A DNA stretch of 51,155 bases, taken from positions 1 through 51,155 of the forward strand of contig CAJTZL010000014.1 in NCBI GenBank assembly GCA_910583695.1. The letters are read 5' to 3'. The notes beneath the pieces were generated by a model. It was given only the letters and a program-made list of their open reading frames with translations, made no database searches and had not been told where the DNA came from. Shown here one piece after another: positions 40,404-48,760 of the stretch. Origin of the DNA: an uncultured Oscillibacter sp. GTDB taxonomy: Bacteria > Bacillota > Clostridia > Oscillospirales > Oscillospiraceae. How positions within the stretch are numbered: the first letter of the stretch is position 1; the number at the start of each line of letters is the position of its first letter. A program made the translations under genes and the position numbers.

Positions 40404-42974
40404 ATGAAAAGCAAGGCTTTGCCGCGATCTTTCAAAATCAGCATCGCGGTGATGATTGGTTTTACGATTTTTGTATTTTCCTTTCTTGGAATGTCCATTC
40501 ACAATATGAGCGAAGATGCGATCGAAGATATCGGTACCGCTTATATGGCCGGAATGAACGAGCAGGTATCGCTGCATTTTGAAACGATCATTGAGCTCCG
40601 CCTGACGATGGCGGAATCCATCGCGCATATTGCGGCGGGAGACGGACACTCCGGCTACGGCTCCAAGGAAGAGATCGAATACGGCGCAAGGGCGCGGCAC
40701 TTTTTATGCGCCGCCCTGTATTCGCCTGACGGCGAAATTGAAATGATTTACGGCGATTCGGTGGAGCTCAAGCACCCCGAGCCGTTTTTGGAGAGTCTGC
40801 AAAGCGGGGAGCGCAAAACGGCGTCTGCCGTTGACAGCAGCGGAGACGGCGTGATTTTGTTCGGCGTTCCCTGTGAGTATCCCATGTCCGACGGAAGCGG
40901 GAGCCTTGCCATGGTGGTCGGGCTTTCCACCCAATATATGGGCGAGGTCCTCTTCCTTGATTCGGATCATGCCTTGAGCTATTCGTTTGTCATACGAAAA
41001 GACGGCAGCTACGTTGTCGGGAACGAGGAGGACGCTCATAAAAATTATTTTGAAAGGCTTACCGGCATTTTTGAAGGGCAGGACAAGGAGGCCGCTTTTT
41101 ACGTTGAACAGCTGACGGCGGCCATGGGTGCAAATGAGGATTATTCCGTCATTCTGGAAAGCGGCGAATCCCGCCGGCACCTGTATTGCACCGGCCTTCC
41201 CTACTGCGACTGGTATCTGGTGACGGTCCTTCCCTTTGATAAGCTGGACTCTGTAATCGCGGGGATGAGCAGTCATTGGCTGACCATTGTTTACGCCGCT
41301 TCTTTCGCGGTGATCGCGATGCTTCTCTGTATATTCCTTCAGTATTTGCGGCTGTTCCGAAACCAGGTATCGGAGCTGAGGCGCGTGAACGCGGAAATGG
41401 ACACGGCCCGGAAGGACGCGGAACAGGCGCGGAAAGAGGCGGAGGAGGCCAATGCGGCCAAACAGGATTTCCTGTCCAGCATGAGCCACGACATCCGGAC
41501 CCCCATGAACGCCATCATTGGAATGACGTCCCTGGCCATGGATAAAGCCAATAATCCGGGGCAGGTTCAGGACTATCTGCGCAAAATTGAGCTGTCCAGC
41601 AAGCATCTGCTGGGGCTGATCAACGATGTGCTGGATATATCCAAGATCGAAAGCGGCAAGATGGCGCTGAACATGGAGCCGGTGTCCTTGAGAGAGGTGA
41701 TGGAATGCGTTGTCAATATCATGCAGCCCCAGGTCAAGGCGAAAAATCAGCGGTTCAACGCGGCTGCCTACGAAATCCTTGCGGAAGATGTGTTCTGCGA
41801 CAGCGTGCGGCTGAATCAGGTATTGATTAACCTGCTGGGCAACGCTGCCAAATTCACCCCGGAAAAGGGCTCGATTCAAGTGATCGTGTACCAGGAGGCC
41901 CTGCCGGAGACGCCCTCTCGCGTCCGCACGCATTTCCTGGTAAGCGATACGGGAATCGGCATGTCGAAGGAGTATCAGAAGGTCATATTTGAGTCGTTCA
42001 GCCGAGAGGACAATACCCGGGTGCGGAAGACAGAGGGCTCCGGCCTTGGAATGACGATTACCAAATACATTGTAGACGCGATGGGGGGTGCCATTTCCGT
42101 CCGCAGCGAGCAGGGCAGGGGCAGTGAGTTCCATGTTGTGCTTGACCTGGAAAAGGCGGCGGAGCGGAAGCCGGATAGGGCGCTCCCGGATTGGAATGTG
42201 CTGGTGGTTGACGGTGACGAGCGGCTGTGCACCAATGCGGTTCGTGCGCTGGAATCCGCCGGCGTCCGAGCAGACTGGCGCCGGAGCGCTGAGCAGGCGG
42301 TGGAATGGATTGCGGATGAGCGCTGTCAGCTGGTCCTTTTGGGTTGGGAATTACCGGGCATGAATGGGATTGAGACCGCTCGGGCGATTCGGCTGAACTG
42401 CGGAGAAGGCGGTCCGGCAATGCTGCTTATGGCCTGCGACTGGAGCGGGATGGCCGATGAGGCCAGGGAAGCGGGAATTTCCGGCTTTATTTCCAAACCG
42501 CTGTTTCAGTCCACGCTGCTGGATGCGCTGAGCGCGTTTTCCGGTACCGGCGTTGAAGAGGCCGCCGGCGGCGAAAAGGCGGTTGACCTGGTGCTTCGGG
42601 GAAAGCATATTCTGCTGGCGGAGGATAACGAACTCAACTGGGAAGTGGCAAGGGAAATGCTCTCCGACCTTGAAATGGAATTGGATTGGGTGGAGAACGG
42701 GCAAATGTGCGTTGCGAAATTTGAGGAATCCCCAGCTGGATATTATGACGCGATTCTTATGGATGTGCGAATGCCGGTTATGGACGGCTACGAGGCGACT
42801 GCGGCCATCCGGAGGCTGGAGCGGGAGGACGCGGAGATTCCCATCATCGCAATGACTGCCGACGCATTTTCGGAGGATATTCAAAAGTGTCTGGAGTGCG
42901 GCATGAATGACCATTTGGCAAAACCGATTGATGTTCAGACCGTCGCCTATAAGCTGAAAAAATATCTGAAGTGA
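40404..42974 (+). CDS. membrane hybrid histidine kinase with pseudo-receiver and receiver
   Basis: 856 residues. Membrane helices near 11-32 and 293-315 enclose an extracytoplasmic Cache-like sensor. A coiled linker leads to HisKA (SMSHDIRTPMNAIIGM, His362) and HATPase_c (INLLGNAAKFTPEKG, VSDTGIGMSKEY, GSGLGMTITKYI). The first receiver (about 595-710) keeps the acidic pair (VVDGDERL) but has Gly647 in LVLLGWELPGMNG where Asp is expected, so it cannot be phosphorylated normally. The second receiver is complete (LLAEDNELNWEV; Asp787 in LMDVRMPVMDGYE; LAKPID). ATG 40404 follows GGAGATGG. Adjacent to the soluble kinase, it may form one phosphorelay with it. Confidence 0.9.
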   Translation: MKSKALPRSFKISIAVMIGFTIFVFSFLGMSIHNMSEDAIEDIGTAYMAGMNEQVSLHFETIIELRLTMAESIAHIAAGDGHSGYGSKEEIEYGARARHFLCAALYSPDGEIEMIYGDSVELKHPEPFLESLQSGERKTASAVDSSGDGVILFGVPCEYPMSDGSGSLAMVVGLSTQYMGEVLFLDSDHALSYSFVIRKDGSYVVGNEEDAHKNYFERLTGIFEGQDKEAAFYVEQLTAAMGANEDYSVILESGESRRHLYCTGLPYCDWYLVTVLPFDKLDSVIAGMSSHWLTIVYAASFAVIAMLLCIFLQYLRLFRNQVSELRRVNAEMDTARKDAEQARKEAEEANAAKQDFLSSMSHDIRTPMNAIIGMTSLAMDKANNPGQVQDYLRKIELSSKHLLGLINDVLDISKIESGKMALNMEPVSLREVMECVVNIMQPQVKAKNQRFNAAAYEILAEDVFCDSVRLNQVLINLLGNAAKFTPEKGSIQVIVYQEALPETPSRVRTHFLVSDTGIGMSKEYQKVIFESFSREDNTRVRKTEGSGLGMTITKYIVDAMGGAISVRSEQGRGSEFHVVLDLEKAAERKPDRALPDWNVLVVDGDERLCTNAVRALESAGVRADWRRSAEQAVEWIADERCQLVLLGWELPGMNGIETARAIRLNCGEGGPAMLLMACDWSGMADEAREAGISGFISKPLFQSTLLDALSAFSGTGVEEAAGGEKAVDLVLRGKHILLAEDNELNWEVAREMLSDLEMELDWVENGQMCVAKFEESPAGYYDAILMDVRMPVMDGYEATAAIRRLEREDAEIPIIAMTADAFSEDIQKCLECGMNDHLAKPIDVQTVAYKLKKYLK

Positions 42975-43123
42975 AGGGGGGCGGGCCTCCGCCGGAAGAG
43001 AATGAGATGCGGAAGGGGCAGGCAGTGCTCCGGCATGTTTTACGGTCCTCTCGTCGGGCGTCCGTAAAACCGTGGGCAGAGGAAATTGTAATTGCGGCAT
43101 CTTCCGGTCAGGATTGAGGGAAA

Positions 43124-43173
43124 CAAACAATGGGCGGAACGTGGATCAGGTTCCACGTTCCGCCCGTTGTTTG
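43124..43173 (+). terminator. 22-bp stem-loop after the kinase pair
   Basis: Arms 43124-43145 and 43152-43173 match with one mismatch around a 6-base loop. Sequence CGTTT follows. It is probably the terminator of the two-kinase operon, about 150 bases past the stop. Confidence 0.7.
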
Positions 43174-43189
43174 CGTTTAGCCGCCCGGT

Positions 43190-43216
43190 TTCCGGCCGCC
43201 TCTCAGGCGGCCGGAA
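43190..43216. repeat. 11-bp GC-rich hairpin
   Basis: TTCCGGCCGCC (43190-43200) pairs perfectly with 43206-43216 around TCTCA. There is no T-run. It lies between two stronger terminators. Confidence 0.5.
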
Positions 43217-43329
43217 GATCGCCCATGGCCTGAACATGCCGCCGGACAATGTGCGGGCCGGGCATAAAGCCCGGGAGGCGATGGGGCAAAGGGTGTAATC
43301 TTTAAAAGACTGCAAAAATATCCATCACA

Positions 43330-43374
43330 AAACGGCGCCCTCTTTCCCGGTCTTAGGGAAAGAGGGCGCCGTTT
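43330..43374 (-). terminator. 19-bp stem-loop terminator of the minus-strand genes
   Basis: Perfect arms 43330-43348 and 43356-43374 with a 7-base loop. Read on the minus strand it is followed by T-rich sequence (GGATATTTTTG), and it lies 124 bases past the stop at 43498. Confidence 0.75.
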
Positions 43375-43497
43375 CCGCATGCCGGACCGGCAGGATGAAA
43401 GAGCAGAAGCCGCTGGGCTTTCCGTCCATCGCAGGCCATCGGGAGCGGAGCCTTTCGCATAAAGCGGTTATCCCGCATGTGCGGATGGACATACGGG

Positions 43498-43986
43498 CTA
43501 TTCGGGAGACATGGATGGAATCGGCTCTCCTCCCGCTGAAATATGACATTCATAAAGGGCCGAAAACAGCTCTCCCGCGTCTGCCCAGAAGGTTTCCGAG
43601 TCAGTTGAATCATGAAAGCTGAAGCCATTCACGCAGATGCGCCCGTTTTTGCCAACGGCCAATTCATAAAATTTGTCTTCAAAGGTTACATAGATTTCAA
43701 ATGCCGGACAGGGTATCGCACGGAAGGACGCCCCTCTTCTCACAGGCGCAGACGCCAGCAGTTCTTCGATTTGTTGATCCGGGATTTCCGCCTCAATGTC
43801 AAAGCCGCTTACTCCGGGATTGTGGTAAATCCACACGTTGTATACCGGTTTTCCCTCGCCTTCAAGGAGCGGAAACAGAGCGGGGAAGCGGCGGAACCGG
43901 AAACCCAGCCCGCATATGAGAACAAGAAGGATACAGGCGCAAGCGGATAACCGCCTCTTGGAAGGCTTCTTCACATTCCCATCCAT
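43498..43986 (-). CDS. membrane-anchored protein of unknown function
   Basis: 162 residues. A basic N-terminus and one membrane helix (LSACACILLVLICGLGF, about 13-30) are followed by an extracytoplasmic domain with VYNVWIYHNPGVSGFDIEA and VTFEDKFYELAVGKNGRI. No family is recognised. ATG 43986 was chosen for its RBS (GGGAAGGGAG) and signal anchor, although the frame is open further upstream. It lies 83 bases after the zinc-ribbon membrane protein and probably shares its promoter. Confidence 0.7.
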   Translation of the reverse strand: MDGNVKKPSKRRLSACACILLVLICGLGFRFRRFPALFPLLEGEGKPVYNVWIYHNPGVSGFDIEAEIPDQQIEELLASAPVRRGASFRAIPCPAFEIYVTFEDKFYELAVGKNGRICVNGFSFHDSTDSETFWADAGELFSALYECHISAGGEPIPSMSPE

Positions 43987-44069
43987 ATTCGCTCTCCCTT
44001 CCCCGGAGCAGCGCGTATCCAGTGCGGCCCCGGCAGTCCTGCGGCCTGATTTCGGCGGCGCATCACGTA

Positions 44070-44816
44070 TCAGGACCGACGGCCCGTGAAAGCTCCAGCA
44101 GGAACGCCCCCAGCGCCCGGCCCTTCTCCTGTCCATGAACGAGGTGGAGAAACCGCCCTCCCTGGACGCTCTAATGCCAGTCGGCAGCATTGAAATTCAA
44201 AGCCGCAGCTCCGGCAATGCCGGGTACCACCCGGCTTCAGCCAGGGCGGAACGCTGCCTCTCTGACACGCCGGACAGCGGCGCTTCCGGGCACTCAGGCG
44301 CCACGCCGCCGGCAGAAGCCCGGCTCCCGCCAGAGCCAGGAAGAGCTTGATATACCGGAGTCCCTCGTCCGACGTCCAAAGCCGCAGGTGTGGAAATCCC
44401 GTAGGAATCATGCCCGCGGCCGCCAGACAGAGCATCCCCGCCGCCAGCAGAAGCAGGGCCTGCCGGGCGGGCTTCCGGTCCGGCGTGAAAGGCGGACGGG
44501 CCTCCGGCTTTTCTTTGGGAGGACCGCCCGGACGGTCGTCATAGGCGAATGCCGCTCCGCAGCGGGGGCAGTATTCGTCGTCCCAATAGGACCACCTGGG
44601 CCGGGGGACGAGCCCGCCGCAGTGAGGGCGGTTCGAGGTGAACAGGTGGCAGAACCCGCCGAGAAGCATCAGCGTGACGCCCCAGGAGGCCATCCAGCCG
44701 ATGGAGGCTTCCGACACGAAGCGGATAACCTCTCCCAAGAGCAGATTGACCAGCAGCATTGCCAGGCCCGAGGCCAGCAGAACGATGGATGCCCGGTCCC
44801 ATTTTCTTTTCAGCAT
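44070..44816 (-). CDS. zinc-ribbon membrane protein
   Basis: 248 residues with four predicted membrane helices, two near the start (SIVLLASGLAMLLVNLLLG and a second), two after residue 125. Cysteine pairs lie between and behind them (EYCPRCGAAFAYDD; RCPACQRG with HCRSCGFEF), as in cytosolic zinc ribbons. Start ATG 44816 follows AGAGGATT and is better than ATG 44843. The last 40 residues are Gly/Pro/Arg-rich and look unlike the rest. A strong promoter lies upstream, divergent from the sigma factor gene. Confidence 0.7.
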   Translation of the reverse strand: MLKRKWDRASIVLLASGLAMLLVNLLLGEVIRFVSEASIGWMASWGVTLMLLGGFCHLFTSNRPHCGGLVPRPRWSYWDDEYCPRCGAAFAYDDRPGGPPKEKPEARPPFTPDRKPARQALLLLAAGMLCLAAAGMIPTGFPHLRLWTSDEGLRYIKLFLALAGAGLLPAAWRLSARKRRCPACQRGSVPPWLKPGGTRHCRSCGFEFQCCRLALERPGRAVSPPRSWTGEGPGAGGVPAGAFTGRRS

Positions 44817-44871
44817 ATCCGAATCCTCTAAATTTTTTCTCATATCTGAAACGTCCGGGCTTATTAAAACA

Positions 44872-44900
44872 ATTATAACATAAATAGCCCTTTTTGTCGA
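44872..44900 (-). promoter_or_regulatory. promoter of the zinc-ribbon protein gene
   Basis: On the minus strand TCGACA (44900-44895) and a consensus TATAAT (44877-44872) are 17 bases apart, about 56 bases before ATG 44816. Confidence 0.7.
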
Positions 44901-45006
44901 GCGGGCCCTTTTGTTTCATTGCGGCGAATCCGCCCGCCAAGCGGACTGCCGCTATACCATTCAAGTTGTTTCAAGCGGGAAAAATATTACAGGCTTTGGC
45001 AAGCAC

Positions 45007-45035
45007 TTTACATCTTTTTCAATTCAAGCTATGAT
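45007..45035 (+). promoter_or_regulatory. promoter of the ECF sigma operon
   Basis: TTTACA (45007-45012) and TATGAT (45030-45035) are 17 bases apart, only about 25 bases before the GTG start. The form is sigma-A-like rather than an ECF AAC/CGT type, so autoregulation is not evident. Confidence 0.65.
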
Positions 45036-45059
45036 CGACACGGAAAGGAGGTGCCGCAT

Positions 45060-45617
45060 GTGGAATCCGTAAAAGACTGGGTAGACACCCTGTACCTGCA
45101 ATATTCGTCCAAAATGGCGGCGGCTGCCATGCGCGCAGGCTTTTCCATAGAGGAAGCGGAGGATCTCACCCAGGAGGCGTTCCTGCTCTTTTTGATCAAG
45201 GCCCCCATGATTCGGGCGGAGCAGCGCTCTCCCGGCGGCTATCTGTTCATTACCCTGCGCAACCTGATCGGGGATGCCCTGCGGCAGCGCCGGAGGAGGA
45301 AGACCCTTCCCTATGGCGAAGTACCGGACCCCGGAAAGAGCGACGCGTACTTCACCTCCCTGAAAGACGCGCTTCCGCCGGAGCTGGAGGAGAAGGACCG
45401 GGAAATCCTGATCGCGTATTATGAGGACGAAATCGGCTATGAGGAGCTGTCCAGGCGGCTTGGCATCCCCGTGGAGCGGTGCAGGGTCCGGGTCTTCCGG
45501 GCAAAGAACCGGTGCCGCAGGCTCCTGGAGGCTCAAAAAAATTCCCCGGCGGAGGAAACAAAAGCCCCCTCTGAGACAACAAGAGAGACAGGAGGTGATC
45601 CGGATGCTTCACGATGA
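45060..45617 (+). CDS. ECF-type RNA polymerase sigma factor
   Basis: 185 residues. Region 2 reads IEEAEDLTQEAFLLFLIKAP and FITLRNLIGDALRQRRRRK. Region 4 reads LEEKDREILIAYYEDEIGYE and ELSRRLGIPVERCRVRVFRA, a clear helix-turn-helix. Start GTG 45060 is set by AAAGGAGG, 8 bases away; the frame is open further upstream but that part is not sigma-like. The downstream gene overlaps by 14 bases and encodes a membrane protein with a cytosolic N-terminus, the usual arrangement for a cognate anti-sigma factor. Confidence 0.88.
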   Translation: MESVKDWVDTLYLQYSSKMAAAAMRAGFSIEEAEDLTQEAFLLFLIKAPMIRAEQRSPGGYLFITLRNLIGDALRQRRRRKTLPYGEVPDPGKSDAYFTSLKDALPPELEEKDREILIAYYEDEIGYEELSRRLGIPVERCRVRVFRAKNRCRRLLEAQKNSPAEETKAPSETTRETGGDPDASR

Positions 45618-46929
45618 ACGCAGCCGTGAGGAGGTCCGCCGGTTGGAAGACGACTTTTTCGACTGGTTTGAAACAGCGGATGCGGAAGAGCTGGAGGACG
45701 GAACGCTGGACGGATTCCTGGAAGAGCTGGAGCAGCTGGACCCTCTGCCCGGCGGCTTCGATCCGGAACGGTCCCTGGCGGACTTTCACGAGAAATACGC
45801 GGCGCTCCTGGAACCTCAGGGCCGGGAGAAGCGTCAAAACCGTATGTCCCGCCGGGCGCTTTGGGCCGTGGCGGCGGTGGCGGCAGTGCTGGCCTCCATG
45901 GTGACGGTCCAGGCTTTTGGCGTGGACATCTTCGGTTTTTTCGGGCGGTGGACGGATGAGCAGTTTACCTTTACCGGCTCGGCGGATGAGGCGGGCTATC
46001 GGGAGAAGGAGCGGAACTACCCCTTTGAGGAAGGAGAAACCGTGGAATTTTCATCTCTTGATGAGGCGTTGGAAGAGTTTCGGGTAGACCTTCCCGTGGT
46101 TCCCCAGTGGTTTCCGGAGCGGTTTACTGAGTTTGCGGTGGAAGCCACAGTAACACCCTGCGGGATGGATCTCATCGCGGAATCGTTTCCGGTTATTGAG
46201 GGCCGTCAGGAAGCGTTGAGAGTTGTATACACGGAGTTCGGAGAAGAAGGGCCAGCTATTGCCATCGTAAAGGATGGAAAAGATCCGATTGTCCATGAAT
46301 GTGAAGGTATTACACACTATATCACAACAGATCGTGGCTATTGCACAGGAAGTTGGATTCAGGACAACCTTCTATGTATGATTGCAGGTACCGTTTCAGT
46401 GGAGGAAATGGAGCGGATCATCGACTCTATCTATTCCGATATAGACAGGAAACAGATGATCGAGTTGATCTACTCCGGAAACGGAGGGGACCCCGCGTTG
46501 GCTTCAGGGAAAGAGAAACTGCATTACCGCTCTATTGAGGAAGCGTTGGAGGAGTTTCAGCTGGATATTGCCGCTCCAAAATGGTTCCCGGAGCAGTTCG
46601 GGGAGCTGGAAGTGACCGGCACCGTCATGCCGGGTTATAAGTCTATTTATGCCTGGACAGAGACAAACCAAAAGGATTTTGTAGGCATCAGCTATGCAAA
46701 AGACGGAGAGGGTGTTCCCGGGACAGTCATCGAAAAGGACGGAAATCCCCCGGTTCTCTATGAGCGCGGAGGGGTCCGGCACTATCTCCTGACCGATCAT
46801 GACTGGCGCAAAGCGGTCTGGATACAGGACGGGATTGAGTGCATCATCAGGGGAACCATCGCGGAAGAAGAGATGAAGCAGATCATTGACTCCATCTATC
46901 TCAGCGGGGAAGGTGTTCCAGGCCGCTGA
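45604..46929 (+). CDS. anti-sigma-like membrane protein with two DUF4367-like repeats
   Basis: 441 residues. The acidic N-terminal segment (about 1-80) should be cytosolic and bind the sigma factor. One membrane helix (about 82-101; ALWAVAAVAAVLASMVTVQA) precedes the outer part. Outside are two tandem copies of a DUF4367-type domain: SLDEALEEFRVDLPVVPQWF with MERIIDSIY at its end, and SIEEALEEFQLDIAAPKWF with MKQIIDSIY at its end. The first copy's expected CxxH zinc motif is not seen in the N-terminus, so it is not a classic ZAS anti-sigma. ATG 45604 follows AGGAGGTGAT and overlaps the sigma gene by 14 bases. Confidence 0.8.
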   Translation: MLHDERSREEVRRLEDDFFDWFETADAEELEDGTLDGFLEELEQLDPLPGGFDPERSLADFHEKYAALLEPQGREKRQNRMSRRALWAVAAVAAVLASMVTVQAFGVDIFGFFGRWTDEQFTFTGSADEAGYREKERNYPFEEGETVEFSSLDEALEEFRVDLPVVPQWFPERFTEFAVEATVTPCGMDLIAESFPVIEGRQEALRVVYTEFGEEGPAIAIVKDGKDPIVHECEGITHYITTDRGYCTGSWIQDNLLCMIAGTVSVEEMERIIDSIYSDIDRKQMIELIYSGNGGDPALASGKEKLHYRSIEEALEEFQLDIAAPKWFPEQFGELEVTGTVMPGYKSIYAWTETNQKDFVGISYAKDGEGVPGTVIEKDGNPPVLYERGGVRHYLLTDHDWRKAVWIQDGIECIIRGTIAEEEMKQIIDSIYLSGEGVPGR

Positions 46930-46990
46930 AGAACGTTTTTTCCATATAGCGATAACGCGCTGTCATTCGCCAAAAGATGTGGAGAGATTT

Positions 46991-47128
46991 GTGTCTGAAA
47001 AGGACAAATCCCCTGTTGAGCAGGATACAAGCGGAGCGAAGACGTCTTACAGCCTGTCCAGCTTTGACACGATTACCACACTTGATTCGCAAGGCCGGCC
47101 CGTCGGGAGAAAGGAGACCCTGCCATGA
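46991..47128 (+). CDS. 45-residue protein, unknown
   Basis: GTG 46991 with GGAGAG 4 bases upstream opens a short hydrophilic frame (SEKDKSPVEQDTSGAKTSYS; ending GRPVGRKETLP). Its stop overlaps the next ATG as ATGA, which argues for a real coupled gene. No family is recognised. Confidence 0.4.
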   Translation: MSEKDKSPVEQDTSGAKTSYSLSSFDTITTLDSQGRPVGRKETLP

Positions 47129-47243
47129 ATGAAAAACCGGAAAACGACTCACCATCGCGGTGCTGCTGGCTGCGGGATATTTTCTCTGGCTGCGCCGGCT
47201 AGAGCGCCGGGCGGCGGAGAAGGCGGAACGGGATTCCGCTTGA
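47125..47243 (+). pseudogene. small membrane protein with a frameshift
   Basis: ATG 47125 has an excellent RBS (AAGGAG, 8 bases) but its frame ends after 25 codons. Another frame, entered near 47139, gives a convincing single-span protein: KRLTIAVLLAAGYFLWLRRL followed by a charged tail, ending at 47243. A single-base indel near 47137-47142 would join them into about 39 residues. Confidence 0.5.
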
Positions 47244-47335
47244 AAATTCCTTTGAAAACCCGGCTTTTCAATAGTGCAACTATAAAATAGACGGCAGCAG
47301 ATACACGCTGCCTAAATGGGAAGGAGCAGCTTTTT

Positions 47336-47920
47336 ATGCAGATTCAAAACCATATACGCAGTTATGTAAGCAGTGTCATCGCACGGGACCAAGCGAAGTT
47401 TGAAACGTCTCCGGCAGTGAAAGAGGCCGCGAAAAAGGAAGCCCAGGCCGCCTTGACGGACGATGCTGCGGCCCGGATCAGGGAGCATGCAAAAAAAGAC
47501 GCCCAGGTGAATGTCTATATGCAGAAGGACTACATTCAAATGATCAACTCCCACAAGCAGCAGTGCGTATCACCGGACCGTCAGGAGGCGATTTCCCGGG
47601 CGGCCTTGGCGATGAACCGCGCGGCCAGGGGCGGCAGGGACTTGCTTTCTATGCTGTTGGGGGAGTATTCTATGAATGCCTGGCTGGGCGGCCTGGTAGA
47701 AACCGCTGAGATTTTTGCCTCAAACGGGGAGATGATCGCGGCTTACAACAGCAACGGCGGCTGGATGGAGATTTCCACGGAGGCCGAATATCAGTTTCTG
47801 CATCAGGCGGACCAGATTTACTTTGATGCGTTTAAGGAGGCCCGCGGGGAAATCAATGCCGCGGCGAAGGGGCCCGTGCCGGAACCCGCCGGCGAAGCGG
47901 CCTTTGACATGCGGGCATAA
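47336..47920 (+). CDS. unknown protein, first of a tandem paralogous pair
   Basis: 194 residues, mostly helical, no signal peptide or membrane span. ATG 47336 follows GGGAAGGAG. The segment HAKKDAQVNVYMQKDYIQM and the following VSPDR recur in the next gene as YAREDAKRGIYMSKGCIQM and VSPDR, so the two are paralogues. Its C-terminal half (YSMNAWLGGLVETAEIFASN; WMEISTEAEYQFLHQADQIY) has no counterpart there. No function is recognised; cytosolic location is likely. Confidence 0.75.
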   Translation: MQIQNHIRSYVSSVIARDQAKFETSPAVKEAAKKEAQAALTDDAAARIREHAKKDAQVNVYMQKDYIQMINSHKQQCVSPDRQEAISRAALAMNRAARGGRDLLSMLLGEYSMNAWLGGLVETAEIFASNGEMIAAYNSNGGWMEISTEAEYQFLHQADQIYFDAFKEARGEINAAAKGPVPEPAGEAAFDMRA

Positions 47921-47947
47921 CAAGGAGGGAGTTGTATCATCAGCCCA

Positions 47948-48550
47948 TTGTCAAGCAGAACCGGAACCCCGGTAACATGGGGGCAAAGCCCCAAAGCCCG
48001 GAGGGCGGAAAAGAGGATCGCCGAAAGCGCCATGACAAATGGCTTTGTGGAGCAGATCAAAAAATACGCCAGGGAGGACGCCAAGCGGGGCATCTATATG
48101 TCCAAGGGCTGCATTCAAATGGGAAAAGCGCAAATGAAAAAGTATGTCTCTCCCGACCGCTCGGGGCCGAAGGCGGAGGTAATGTCCGCAATCCAGGCAG
48201 CGTTGAAAGAGCCCCCCATGCTGCAGGCTCTTGAAATTATGCTGGAAAAACTGTCGGGAGACTGCTCCGCGAGTGAGGAAATGCCGCAATATCTGAATCA
48301 TTGCTTTCAGAGATGGGGGATAACCGCGGGCGGATTGCCGGCATTGGAGTCAATTGAGTTTTCAGAAGACATAGGAGAGACTTTCTCCAGAAAGCAGGTT
48401 TCAGATGGAACAATATCACAAGCTGAGTACGTTGAAATCCTGGAAAAACCTTTTGTGGTTTTTGACAGGTTGTTTTGGGGTGTATTGCGGAGCCCTCTTT
48501 CTCCCGACGCTGTTTCAGGAGCTGCCGGAAAATGCCGCAAGCATGAATGA
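47948..48550 (+). CDS. unknown protein, second of the paralogous pair; start and end uncertain
   Basis: About 200 residues. The shared motif is YAREDAKRGIYMSKGCIQM with VSPDR. The start is odd: AAGGAGGG at 47922-47929 points to ATC codons at 47936 or 47939 in this frame, not to an ATG. TTG 47948 is the first standard start but is about 18 bases away. Either translation starts at TTG or the original ATG was lost. The last 146 bases overlap a small membrane protein in another frame, and the end (GAAGKCRKHE) looks unnatural, so a frameshift may have lengthened or broken it. Confidence 0.6.
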   Translation: MSSRTGTPVTWGQSPKARRAEKRIAESAMTNGFVEQIKKYAREDAKRGIYMSKGCIQMGKAQMKKYVSPDRSGPKAEVMSAIQAALKEPPMLQALEIMLEKLSGDCSASEEMPQYLNHCFQRWGITAGGLPALESIEFSEDIGETFSRKQVSDGTISQAEYVEILEKPFVVFDRLFWGVLRSPLSPDAVSGAAGKCRKHE

Positions 48551-48641
48551 GTGGAACCGCCCTTATTACATTTTATGGGTTATCATGCTGCTGCACTCGA
48601 TTTCCCTGTCGGTCATTTATAAAACCCTTAGTAAAATGTGA
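48405..48641 (+). CDS. small two-span membrane protein
   Basis: 78 residues with two clear membrane helices (WKNLLWFLTGCFGVYCGALF and YILWVIMLLHSISLSVIY). It overlaps the preceding gene by 146 bases in a different frame and lacks a strong RBS, but its pattern is more protein-like than the overlapping frame's. It could equally be the true C-terminal part of the preceding gene reached by a frameshift. Confidence 0.5.
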   Translation: MEQYHKLSTLKSWKNLLWFLTGCFGVYCGALFLPTLFQELPENAASMNEWNRPYYILWVIMLLHSISLSVIYKTLSKM

Positions 48642-48760
48642 GGCAGTATCGGTCGAAGAAACATAAATGATTCTGTTTCTGCGTCCCGGGACTTTTGTGA
48701 CGGCTGTTCCGCTGTTTGCAGAGGGTGGCAGGATTTGCAGTATTTGGGGGGGGTTATATC

